DNA of 64,000 nt from positions 183,973 to 247,972 of the forward strand of contig BDDD01000377.1 in the NCBI GenBank assembly GCA_001972305.1, in the 5' to 3' direction. How positions within the stretch are numbered: the stretch's first letter is position 1; every line of letters starts with the position of its first letter. A program made the translations under genes and the position numbers. Shown one piece after another: positions 34,560-45,473 of this stretch. The DNA comes from Cephalotus follicularis (lineage: Eukaryota; Streptophyta; Magnoliopsida; Oxalidales; Cephalotaceae). The notes beneath the pieces are model-generated. The model was not told the origin of the DNA. It saw nothing but the letters and a program-made list of their open reading frames with translations, and ran no database searches.

Positions 34560-35119
34560 TCAAGCTTTCATGAAGGGACACTCATTCATGCGATGATCAG
34601 ATGAACCACATCTCAGGCACTTCCCAGCTTTCTTCCAGTGCTTAGTTTCCTCATGATTTGAATGACCACAGAAATTACATCTTCCAAATTTCGGGTGACC
34701 ACTTCGGATGGGAGTCCTTGAACAAGAGGTATCTTGGGTAGCAGTCTGTCAAGGCTATTTTGAAGCTCGCCTAGACCGTCCGGAAGGTCTTCTAACCTGT
34801 TGCGGTTGAACGTACAATCGCTGTATTTCCTCCATGTGAGCTGCACTAGTAGTCATCTGTTGTCGGAGAAAATCAGTTATCCGTCCATATTCGCCGCGTT
34901 GGCTTGAATCTGCTGTTGAAAGAGGTCAGCCATGCAGTCAAAGTTACTCTTCTCATCATGCGCTGGAGGAACGTTCATTCCTTCATTCACCGCCGGATCA
35001 TTTCCAGGTACTGGCGGTGCATTGACACTTCCGTCGGCTCTACGCCTTACCCTTTTACCACTTCGCAAGTCCATTCGGTTTCCTATATGAAATGACATAA
35101 TCATCAGGAAATAATTCAA
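34560..35119 (-). pseudogene. gag: F gag fragments
   Basis: The N-terminal part has MDLRSGKRVRRRADGSVNAP and DLFQQQIQANAANMDG (about 35119-34877). Near 34700-34560 are two zinc-knuckle-like stretches (CNFCGHSNHEETKHW and CLRCGSSDHRMNECP). Much of the expected capsid region is not seen. It is a fossil and broken. Confidence 0.8.
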
Positions 35120-35163
35120 TTAATTTCCGAGAAACTTATCCCAGCTAGCATATATGGAATATG

Positions 35164-35174
35164 CTCTGATACCA
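35164..35174 (-). other. F primer binding site
   Basis: tggtatcagag in element sense, three bases after the 5' LTR, matching initiator tRNA-Met. Confidence 0.92.
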
Positions 35175-36509
35175 TGCTGTCACACCCCGATTTTGGGTTC
35201 CAAATCATTAAGACAAGCATATATGGTCATATCAGAATTAAACATAACATTCCAGCATTTCATTCAATAGTCCTTAAATAATATGCGGAACCAGTCAAAG
35301 CCGGAATATAAAACACAAGACGTCCGCACACAGCCCATACTACGTGCAGGTAATTCAACATAAATATCCTTACATAAGGAAGTACGATAACAACGGGGTA
35401 TGAACCGTTCAATACAATACCATATCATAAAAGAAAAACAACCTTCAGTTGAAAGTAGAAGCTCTCCAAGCTTCTGCCGCGACTCTAAGTCTTCGCTTAA
35501 TCTGAAACTGTAGGGGGGTTAGCTGTTGTCCTCACTTGGCTAAGTAGGAAGATAATGCATGCTAAGGAATATTTGAATACAACAAGTATGATAGTTTATA
35601 TTTGAATAACATTTAAATTTGCCAATATATAAGCAATGATGCAAAGTGGCCATAGACAATACATATGCAAGAATACCGCACAAGGGTACAATCAATTCAT
35701 ACAGTGGTTGGGTGACACATATTACTAACTCCTAGCACCAACTGTGCACCACCTAACTATCACCCTATGCACCGAGGATGATAGTATAGGTAACGTTTAC
35801 TACCGGCGTTGGCGGGTAGCTTAATAGTGAGTTCTGCAAGGCAGACAGTTTGGCTGATACTCTGGCCAACTCCTGGCACCCAGGATCACATCCGTAGTCA
35901 GTGATATCCTCCATCACTAAACTACGGCAGTAAGCATAGACAATCAATTCAATCAGTGAAATTCAGTAATAATATTACATATATAAATAATATGCAATAT
36001 CAAGTGTTTTCTTTAGAAACATATATCATTTCAGTGATCGTACATCTCATGTGAGGAAAACATTATCAGTACAGTAGTGGTTTCCAGATGAGGAAACGAA
36101 ATAGTAGGTACCTCTCATGTAGGAGGAAATTCAGTAGTTCTTTTTAGGTAAAAAGTGTTCATTTGAAAATGATAGGATAATATTATGTACGGTGCATATA
36201 GCACATAGTTGATTAAATCATTAGAATATGAAACAGTAGGTTTATAACAGTCATCGGTATATACTAATATGAGATAGCATATACAGTAACAATGAGCGAA
36301 AGTAGTAGTAATTCAAGGAATTTCAAGGCAATAGCATTTCGTGGTCATTCATATGCAACTTTCACAAAAAGTGCGTACATTGTTTTAATCTTGAAATGTA
36401 ATTGTATATGATGCCAGGATAGACTGTTCTAATCATCCATATGGATGCCAGGTTCATTACATTCAAACTTGAGGCCTTAACAGGACTTATATCAGTAAAA
36501 TTTCCCAGA

Positions 36510-36625
36510 ACAGTCGACTACTCTCAAGAACAGTCGGCTGTTTTGGATGAGTAGTGGGCTGCTTTGCCTTGGCAGTCGACTGGATAGGTTGAGTAGTCGA
36601 CTTCTATGAAGAACAGTCTACTGCT
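36510..36625. repeat. CAGTCGACTG array 1, F 5' LTR
   Basis: Counterpart of 30915-31035: acagtcgactac, acagtcggctg, gcagtcgactgg, tagtcgactt and acagtctactg. Confidence 0.87.
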
Positions 36626-37679
36626 TCTGCCTAGAAAATGTAGGCAGTAGCAGTTTGTATATTTCTCAATCCAAATTCAATACAATCTAAGCATGTAACA
36701 ATGCAGAAAATGAACATACATAATATGCATACTATATCTTCCATAACATTTCATTACCCCAACCACAATTGCTATCCCACAATCAATTGGATTTGATCTT
36801 TCTCTTTAAAGCTTCCAAGCCTTTTCCCAACAATCCTTCAATCCTTTTAATTTCAGCAGGTTCAATCTATATCATACATGTTTACAGACACAAGCATCAG
36901 TACCAGTAGGTTTCTAATTATCAGATACGATTACTACTTCAACATTAGTTTATTACCACATCCATCAAGTCCTAAACTCCCATTTTACAACTTCCTTTGA
37001 ACTCTATGTCAACTATTATTCAAACTCGAATTCATTGATCTTAAGTGAGTTGACAGAAGATGCATATTTACATTTAGGAAACCTGTAAACATATCCTGAC
37101 CTTAACATCAACTATAATCCAACCTAGACGTTATAGTCATCATTTCCACTTGATCCATTTACAATTTCCATTTCAATTCTAGAATCTGTTATATTTAATT
37201 ATGTTAACAAAAGGTATTCCACATTTTCATAGTTACATTATCATATCATAACAACAGAGAATTTGGATTGAGAACTTACCAAGAGACCAAAGCCTCAAGG
37301 TTCCTTCTTTGAGTTCTCCAAATCCTTCCAAAGCAAGCCTTCACCAATTCAAGCAACTGTCCCCAATCTTTAGTGTTTCTAACACTTACCCTCAGCTCAT
37401 GCACAGCTGATATAGGCTCAGGAATTCTTAAACTCGCCAGAGTCTTTTACTCTAACATTTTCTCCATTCTATCTCTCACATGCCTTACTTCCTTCATTGT
37501 CATTTCTCACATTTTCTTTTTTTTTTGTTTCTGCAGGTACAGGTCTGAAATCTTGTAGAGCACATGCAAGGGCTTTCCTTGCATATCATGGCAGCTGGCG
37601 CATGCGCACGACACCTGTCCCTTTGCATGCCACGCCCCTGTCCTGTCTCACACATTCACAGACACCTGGTCTGCAGCAA

Positions 37680-37812
37680 TTCCAATCGACTGGATGCATT
37701 GTCCAATCGACTGTCCATAACACGCATCAGGTAGTCGACTGCTCCCCTGTGACAGTCGGTTGCCCCTTCATAAACCAGGCAGTCAACTTCCCCCCTGTGG
37801 TAGTCGGCTGTC
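37680..37812. repeat. CAGTCGACTG array 2, F 5' LTR
   Basis: Counterpart of 32083-32212, with more decayed words (ccaatcgactgg, ccaatcgactgtcc, tagtcgactgctcc, cagtcggttgcc). Confidence 0.85.
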
Positions 37813-38949
37813 AAGGGCTGTTTTAGGGTTTCTTAAGCTTGATTTTCACCAAATTTCATCTCCATTCATCCCAAGCAATCAACAATCATAAAAATTATTA
37901 CAATTGGACATTAAATTCAAATGAGTGCACATTTTATTAATCATTATTACAATGTACACGAATTGAATTTGCGGTTATTACAGGTGGCCAGGGAAGAGGT
38001 GCACCTTTATCCACGATACTCTCCTCTGCTCTCTCTCCCCGTTTTCTCTTCTCTCTCTTTCTGTTTTGCACGATGCGTTTTGCCCGTCTCCCACTACCGC
38101 CCTTCTCTTCCACCGCCGGTGGGCTTGGTAGGTGGAGCCATGCTTGGCTCTGCCTATTTTTGCCTTAAACTAGGTGATACCGGTGTTGTTTGGCCGGTTT
38201 GTTCGCACAGAGTCGATCCCAGCGACTTAGTGCATTTTGCACCGTGAGTGGGCGTGCTTCGCCGATTCACGGCCAGTCTTGTGTTGGGATGTGTTGGCTA
38301 TGCTTTGTAGCTGCTGGTTGTGGAAGAGTGGTGTCAATGTGATCCTGTTTTCACTGGGCGGGTAGACTTGCCATCGTCTGTTCACCACGTTCCAGGTCGA
38401 GTCTCACCGAGTCTCAGCCACAAGTGGCTTTTTCGGGTGTTTGTGGTCCACATATTTCACAGCCGGTCAATGACGAGTTGACTGAGACTCACTGAGTCCG
38501 AACTCAGTGAGTCGCTGCCAATGCTCACTGCCGTCTGGGGAGCTTCTCACCCTGTCTCCACCAGAAACAGGTAGATCGGAGCTTCACTAGTCTGTTTGTG
38601 TCTTGGTTGACTTTTTCGTGGACTTTCTGGAAATCGGCAGTGGAGTCCGTAACCGGCAGTTGCTTCGGCAAGCATGTAGCGGCAAAGTGATAGAGCCTCC
38701 AACGTTGGTATGGTTCCTAATCTTAACTTTTTTTGTTGTTTACCGATTCGGTTTCGGTATTGTGGATGTATGCTTGACTGTTTGGTTTTGTTCGATTGAA
38801 TATTAAACGGAGAGCCTAGGTGCATCGATTATGGTAATAAGATGTAAGTGTGACCTTGACTTCATGTCTCGGTGTTTTTGAAAGATTAAAATTATGCACA
38901 CTTGCATCCTAGACCCGAAATCGATTGGGACCCCTCCCGGGTTCCAGCA

Positions 38950-39180
38950 ATATGCGCTGCCAACTGCAGTGCATAATCCCAAAATGAGATTAGAAGATCT
39001 GTAAAAGACATCATCATCTTCTCTTTTTCTTTTACTAGTTACTTGTTAAATTGTTAAGGCCATTACATACCATTGCTTAGGTGCTCTTCTCATATAAGAA
39101 CTTTGTCATGTATAAGACTAAAAACATTTGTAGTAATTTTGAGCTTCCAGCTCATCTTATACTGTTAGCTTTTATTTTAC
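38950..39180. other. Unassigned 230-bp stretch
   Basis: AT-rich sequence after E's LTR end and before the clearer SIRE LTR remnant. No frame, repeat or match to the other elements was found; it may be old flank of E or decayed LTR of L. Confidence 0.4.
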
Positions 39181-40447
39181 AATCTTGGTATCGATGATAA
39201 CAAAACACCTAACTTGTGTGTTAATGTGAATGAATGTTAAAAAGAAACAAACAAGCAGAGTTTCAAGTGAAAAAAAAGGCTAAAATATGCAGAACAAATC
39301 GATTGGCGTCAACTCCTATATCATTGGCATCAACACCTATATCATCGCCATCAACGCCTATATCACTGGTGTAAATGTGCTTCGTTTAGACGTGTGTCCT
39401 GGGGTTTGGATGATGATCTACGTCAATCCTTATTTATTCTCGTCGACATGATGGAAATTGCAATATTTGCGTCAAGGTCATTATGAAAAGTCAACGCCAA
39501 AGGGTGCAAAAACCGGACAGTAGATTTGGACATTAACGTAAGATATATTAGCGTCAACACCTATGAGTAAGATGTCAACGCCATATTTAGACGTGAACGT
39601 AAAAGGATACTCAAATCTCAAATTGAAGTGGACGTTAGCACAAAAAGCACATGGAGTCAAGACAAATGACATTAGTGTCAACGCCATGAATACGCGTTAA
39701 TGTGAATAAAGCAAAAATAAAACAGTAGCTAATGGTGTCAACGCGAAGAACACAAGGAGTTAACGCAATCAAAGAAAGAAATCAATGCCATTTGTACACG
39801 TCAAGGTTTTGATTCTCTTGTTGTTGTTGTACTTCACTTGATTCAGCCTCTATTTATAAGCTTCTTGTTGAATATAGCCGTTGCTTTCATCATGGGTGCA
39901 TTGTAAACATTTATGGTTAATTCTACACCATTTCATCACCTTCAATTCCTAAATATTTTGTGTCTGGCTGTCATTGGCGTTGACGTGTAGGAATAGCATT
40001 GACGTCTATCTCTGATGGTGTTAACTTTTTTTGTTCTTCGCGTTGACACCTTTATCTACTGTCTGATTTTTTATTTACTCACGTTGAGGAGTATGTGTGG
40101 CATTGACGCGTATGTCATTTGTGTCGACTCCATTTGCCTTGTGCATTAAACATAAAAAATTATATATTCTCCATATCACAATATGACAAAACATAGTTTT
40201 TAAAACATCCTCTCCAATACACCATAATTAAAACATAAAACTATTATAATATACATATCCAGCCTTTTAATTTTCTCCCCCTTTTTGGAAATCATCAAAA
40301 GCAATAGCATGAAACAAATTCTCCCCTTATATAATAACAAAATGCATATGACATTTATTCAATTTCACATACACCTAGTTCTCTTCTAAGATTCGAGAAG
40401 GTATTTTCATCAAGAGGTTTTGTGAAAATATATGCTATTTGTTCTTT
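39181..40447 (-). mobile_element. SIRE-type element L, 3' end fragment
   Basis: Minus strand. The pol C-terminus QIAYIFTKPLDENTFSNLRRE is encoded at about 40443-40380 and corresponds to DIFTKPLDNERF of the intact SIRE pol. A polypurine tract ccaaaaagggggagaa (40274-40289) and a degenerate LTR follow to the left. In element sense the LTR start may be TGGATATG at 40261; its other end is unclear. The rest of the element is missing. It is a fossil and old. Confidence 0.75.
39300..40135. repeat. GTCAAC/GTTGAC word array in LTR of L
   Basis: About 25 words such as ggcgtcaactcc, catcaacgcc, gtgtcaacgcc, ggcgttgacgtg and gcattgacg over 835 bp. On the left the GTCAAC orientation dominates, on the right GTTGAC. 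Consensus is near GGCGTTGACGCC, a relative of the GTCGAC words elsewhere. Confidence 0.8.
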
Positions 40448-40449
40448 TG

Positions 40450-40960
40450 GGGGAAAAATAGGCTGCTCCACCACATCACAACCACTCATATTCTACCTAC
40501 CTCCGGTGGGCATGAAAAAATGAGTTATCAAGATCTTTATATAATGTGGCACATTGTGACTGGTAAAGCCCGAAACCTCCCACACCTTATAATCAAAAAC
40601 ATGTTAAGAGCTACTTCTAAGGTGGATGGTGCATTGCCATAGGGAATGGTAATTACCAAGATAATATCTCATTTTGGTATTATTGTTGGGAATGAGGTTT
40701 CTCCTAGGATAGATGTAGGAGACATCTATAATGCCTCTTCCTTAAAGAGAATGGGATGAAAAATGGTGCATAACCCCCATGAAGCTTTTGTGTGGTTTCC
40801 CAAAGAAGGAGGAAGAAAAAAAGAAGGGTAGAGGGTGAGGGTGCTGAGGAATAAGGACAAGGACAACGTCCAAGACAAACCCCGATACCTCAAATGCAAC
40901 AAGGACAATCAAGCAGCAACAATTTTTCACTTTCTATGGATGTTTTTATGTATAATCGAC
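40450..40960 (+). pseudogene. Fragment of plant-transposon-type ORF
   Basis: Plus-strand text with MSYQDLYIMWHIVTGKARNL, then PHLIIKNMLRATSKVDGALP and DVGDIYNASSLKRMG, followed by a lysine/glycine-rich stretch. It resembles the third ORF of the SIRE element (INLPYLIVNYLL followed by PYPMLLSRIIM) and, as I recall the family, plant retroelement-associated ORFs of the 'putative plant transposon protein' type. It is on the strand opposite to L and B, so it is a separate piece. It is a fossil and broken. Confidence 0.55.
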
Positions 40961-40966
40961 CCGATG

Positions 40967-43791
40967 TCACTGTCTATACCCTTTCGCCACCAATCGCGCT
41001 TTATATGTCTCAATCTTTCCATCTGCGCCAATCTTCTTTTTGAAGATCCACTTGCAACCAATTGGCACTATGACATCAGGAGCTTCGACCAAGTTCCAAA
41101 CTCGGTTGGCGTACATGGAATCCATCTCGGATTTCATGGCATCTAACCATGCTTCAGAATCAGTGCCTTGCACTGCTTCCTGATTGTTGGTAGGCTCATC
41201 ATCCTCAATGATGTTTGGTTCATCAGTACCTTCAACGAGAAAACCATATCTCTCGGGCGTTGTTGAAACTCTGCCTGATCTCCTCACTAATGGAGTGCCT
41301 GTATGAGATCTAATCTCATGCTGGGATGTAATCTCAGCTGTGTTTCTAGAGGTACTGGCCTCTAGTTCCTTTCCGTTCTGTGGTGTTTCTCCCGATGGCA
41401 ACTCATCCAGTTCCACTTTGCTCCCACTGCTTCCTGCGAGTAGGTATTCCTTCTCCAGGATTACTGCAGTACACGAAACAAACACCTTTTGTTTGTTGGG
41501 ATGGTAGAAATAGTATCCCATTGTTTGTTTGGGATACCCCACAAATCGGCACAGATCTGATCGTTCCTCCAGCTTACTAGGTTCTAAACTTCTAACGTAA
41601 GCTAGACAGCCCCAAACCTTCAAATGGTTTAGGCTGGGTTTCCTCCCTTTCCATACCTGGTATGGAATGAATGCAAGGGATTTTGAAGGAATCCGGTTAA
41701 GGATATATGCAGCTGTTTCCAGTGCATAACCCGAAAAAGAGGTAGGGAGGTCTACAAAAGACATCATGGACCAGACCATATTCATCAAGGTCCGATTCCT
41801 CCGTTCGGACAAACCATTATGCTGTGGCGTTCTTGGAGGAGTCCACAGTGAGAGAATCCCATTATCTCTAAGATAATCCTGGAACTCAGTAGATAGGTAC
41901 TCCCACCCTTGATCTGATCGAGGCGTTTTAATGGGCTTACGTGTTTGTTTCTCTACTTCATTTCCAAATTCCTTGAACTTCTCAAAGGAATCTGATTTGT
42001 GTCTCATTAGAAACACATACCCATACTGTGACAAATCATCGGTAAAAGTAATGAAGTAAAGATATCCTCCTTGTGCACTAACCGACATGGGTCCACATAC
42101 GTCGGTGTGGATTAAACCTAGTAAACCACTGCCCTCTCTCCTTGACTAGAGAAGGGAGATTTGGTAATTTGTCCCAGCAGGCAAGATTCACAAGTTTGAA
42201 AGGACTCTAAGTCCTTGATGTCCAAAAGACCATCCTTAACCAACCTCGACATCCTTGCCTCACTAAGATGACCCAATATGCAGTGCCAAGCATAGGATTG
42301 ATTAATTTCATTATTCCATTTTTGTCTTTTAGTTCCTTGCTTGATTGACAATGCCATTGTGTAATCATTATTTAAAACATAAATCCCATTATCAATGTGG
42401 CCCTCACATATGATATTTTTGTCAGAAGACAAAAGAGAACAACGATAAGCATTAAAATAAAGCTCAAAGCCCAATTTATAATGGTACGAAACACTTACAA
42501 TGTTTCATATTAAGTTCTCAACCAAATAACAAGGATTTAAATTTATTACAAAACCATTTGACAAATGTAAATCAAAAACACCTACAACTCTAGTAATGAT
42601 CCTTGATCCATCACCCAGTCGTAGGTCCACTGCTTCTTCAGCTCTAAGTTTCCTTGTGCTTCTTAGAGCCTGCCAAGAATTGCAAATATTAGTACCACAA
42701 CCAGTGTCTAACACCCAAGTAAAACTAATATTATAAGCTATATGTAGCTCAATCATGTAGGACCCTGAACTTGAGGCACCAACAGTGGAAGCAATAGACT
42801 CCTTCCAGACCTTTTTACAATGTCCTGGCCTTTCACAGAAGAAGCAAGCCCTTTTTCTTTTAAGCCATTGTATCCTACTCTTAGCAGCACCCCTTCGAAT
42901 AAGCGGCCTCTCCAATAGGGTCATACCCTTGGAACTACCCCTCACATAGGTGGTTCCATCAAATGGAAAAGGCTTTACAGATGATTCCAACCCATCAACG
43001 TCAAAATCTACCTAATTAGTCATAGACGGTGTGCCATACAACCCCTTGAGTTGCACCAGTATGGCACGTAAGGGCTGTAAATGCTCACATTGCCTTTGCA
43101 ATTCAGGCATCATGCCTTTCTTTTTAGACCCACCCTTATTTTGGGCAGTCTTTGAACAAGATGGAAGAAACATAATGATAGATTTTCACTTACCAATGTC
43201 AAGATTCGCCTCTGTAGTTATGAGCATAGTCACAAGCTCAGGCAATGAACAATCCATCTTATGCATGTGGAAGTTCGTAATAAACTATGAGAACAATCGA
43301 GGGAGGGATGACAAAACGAGATCTATATAGAAATCGTTATCCATAGTAAAATCCAATTGAGCCAATTGCTCAATCAGATCTATCATATTTAGTCCAGGTT
43401 CATGGACCGAAGATCCCTCCACCATCTTTGTACTGAAAAGCTGACGAGAGAGGTTGAACCTAGCAGTCCTAGACCATGAGCCATACAACTCCTTCAAATG
43501 GAGAAGTATAGCACCAAGGCTCTCCATATGCTCGTGATGTCCCTGTAGCTCCGGCACCATGCCAGCTATAGCGAGGCACCAAGCCTACTCATCATCATCA
43601 AGCCACTTAGCAACAGCGGTCTGAGTGTCCAAAGATGGATCTTCACCAAGTATGGGGGGTGATTCCATCATCACATGAGACAATTTCATTGATGTCAGAA
43701 CCAAGCACAAGTTGCACTACCAATCGAGGAAATTTGGCCCATCCAACTTATTAGTCTCTAAGACTCTGGCAATTGCGACACTGATAGACAT
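40967..43791 (-). pseudogene. pol: B gag-pol region (partial)
   Basis: Gag starts MSISVAIARVLETNKLDGPN at 43791 and shows RTARFNLSRQLFSTKMVEG and a zinc-knuckle-like CFFCERPGHCKKV. The protease-like WVLDTGCGTNICNS follows. Integrase has GYLYFITFTDDLSQYGYVFL, RSDQGWEYLS and GLSERRNRTL, and the RT start WIFKKKIGADGKIETYKARL ends the piece. Closest to A and C, so Angela/TAR-like. It is a fossil with many breaks. Confidence 0.88.
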
Positions 43792-44004
43792 TTTTAGCTG
43801 AGTATATATATAACCTATAGCAAAAAAATAGATATTATTAGCAAATATTCCATTTATCCATTTCCCATGTTACTACCATAACACTTGGCCTTTAGTGCTT
43901 ATGGTTCCTCCCACTATTCTAATCGTATCCCACACTCCCATATGGATCTCGGGTGATCTAATCTCCTAGTGGGGATTGGAATCTACCTCAGCATATTATG
44001 GTTT

Positions 44005-44328
44005 CAGTTATAGCTTGACAAACCACAATACCTAAGTTAGGGAGGCTCACCTACAAATTTACATAGCTCGGGATCTAATCCAACAACGCTCATGCAATAT
44101 CCAATCATAGCTTCGGCCTACCATCTCAATATGATCTCGGCTATAGCTCGTGAAACCATTAGAGCCAGCATAAGTCTACACCCACAGTCCTCAAAGTAAT
44201 ACACAAGTTTTAACTCCCACACGTTTACGTGTCCAAATGCAAAACATTTTGATTTCCTTACAACATCTAATACTAACATTGGCATGACATCTGACAGATA
44301 GCAGGCATCAGCTATAGCTTGACAAACC
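44005..44328 (-). repeat. Triple leader repeat, element B
   Basis: Three 20-bp copies (44005-44024, 44139-44158, 44309-44328), spacing 134 and 170 bp counted away from gag. Two read cagctatagcttgacaaacc or differ by one base; the middle one is more diverged. Confidence 0.8.
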
Positions 44329-45114
44329 CATAGTATGCCCATACCACTCAACAAGAACTATGGAAGGCCACGTCTGGTCACTCTGAGTGTCCCTGGCGTT
44401 AAGACTGATTATTTCATCCTTGGAGGAATTTTTGGTCTAACATTTTTAATTAAGCCGATCCATTAATTGATTCATTGGTTATTTTAGCCAAATCCAATTA
44501 ATTACGACTTACATGCAATGGCGTAATTGGACCAATTGTCCAACACATGCATCCGAAGTACAACAAAAACATGGTTAGGCTAGGGATAATTCTACAGTGA
44601 TTCACATGAGCCAATGTGATCACCGGGTCTCCTAGGTGAATTATTTAATTATACTTTATTACATATAGCGCCATGCAACCATGGCCTTCATGGTCTTGCA
44701 ACTTCCTTGATGTTCCTCTCCTTCGATTCTCCACCAAGTGCTTACAAAAATTTTAATAAAATTTACATTTAAATTTCAAAGAAAAGAATCTATCTTAGAG
44801 AGGAAATAAAAACAAGGAATTAAGGTGCTCGCAGGCGACCAAATTACAAGGCCAACAAAAATAATAAAGCAAATTTAAACATCCACAAAAGAAACAAAAA
44901 TCTAGGTCATGTCCCATAGCTCACCATCATGCATATCACATCCAAAATTATATCTAATATAACATTGAATGAAAACTTAACAATTCTAATTTTTGATGGC
45001 TAACCGAATCGAATGTGACACATTATGGTAAAACTCCCACTGAATTAGTCAAAATCCAGTATCACAGGGATTACAAACCATAATTCCAAAGAACCGTACA
45101 AGTCCTGTCTAAAG

Positions 45115-45385
45115 CGTCGACGTCTAATTATAAGCATTGACGGTTTCAAGCAAAGTGTCGATGCTAACGTTGACGCCTATGCGAAACCATCTGCGCTTTA
45201 AAATAAGCTTCACCATTTAATACCTTAAGTGTCGCCGCCATGGCTATACCACTAGCCCTTAGCATCGACGCTTTGTATGCTTGTACGCTATGTTTAATTC
45301 TTTAAGCGTCGACACCATGGCTTTAACACTAGCCTTAGAGTCAACGCTTTGGCTTTACCACTAGCTTTAGCGTCGACAGTTTAAC
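45115..45385. repeat. GTCGAC word array in B leader
   Basis: About nine words (agcgtcgacgtct, agcattgacgg, gtgtcgatgct, acgttgacgcc, agcatcgacgct, agcgtcgacacc, gagtcaacgct, agcgtcgacagt) 75-350 bp downstream of the primer site in element sense. Confidence 0.83.
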
Positions 45386-45460
45386 AGACTGTGCCACAAA
45401 TTCAATCCAAAACAACCACTAAAAACCAAAAACAATGTTTAATTGTTGTTGATTAGTGTG

Positions 45461-45471
45461 CTTTGATACCA
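45461..45471 (-). other. B primer binding site
   Basis: tggtatcaaag in element sense, two bases from the LTR end; a one-base variant of the tggtatcagag found in A, D, F and SIRE. Confidence 0.88.
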
Positions 45472-45473
45472 AT

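Larger units (their letters stand above)
29571..37982 (-). mobile_element. Gypsy element F (chromovirus, Tekay-like)
   Basis: Minus-strand Ty3/Gypsy element, 8.4 kb, with very long LTRs (29571-32383 and 35178-37982) around only 2.8 kb of internal sequence. Parts in element sense: primer site (35164-35174), gag start, gag zinc knuckles, RT, RNase H, the start of integrase, and a polypurine tract. The LTR starts differ at about ten of the first 230 bases by eye (4-5%), roughly 1.7 My. It is broken in many places and lacks the parts needed for autonomy. Confidence 0.93.
35178..37982 (-). repeat. F 5' LTR
   Basis: 2805 bp, partner of 29571-32383, with palindrome arrays at about 36510-36625 and 37680-37812. 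Confidence 0.94.
27991..38949 (+). repeat. Element E 3' LTR, split by Gypsy F
   Basis: Begins tgttagagtaggggtgtccc at 27991. It runs to 29570, is interrupted by F, and resumes at 37983 to the end ttccagca at 38949; total about 2.5 kb without F. It shares long blocks with the LTRs of C and H: gcatgccacgaggtgg, ttggatctcatgcctgagag, gagcggctggcatgcattat, and after F a stretch like 62290-62410 (taggtggagcc). No genes in it; short frames are noise. Confidence 0.87.
43792..45460 (-). other. B leader with conserved blocks
   Basis: Non-coding leader. Near gag it carries a tttttttgctatag/gtt sequence and the conserved block (about 43880-43980) shared with A and C. Three copies of a ggtttgtcaagctatag-type repeat in element sense start at plus positions 44005, 44139 and 44309. 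A GTCGAC array lies near the primer site. Confidence 0.8.

Noticed and set aside
37921-38247. 108-residue plus frame
   Set aside because: It spans the junction of F's LTR and the resumed E LTR, so it cannot be an old gene; the E part resembles H's LTR.
40439-40642. Host gene exon
   Set aside because: The text resembles retroelement-associated plant ORFs, is short, and is wedged between element fragments with no exon structure.
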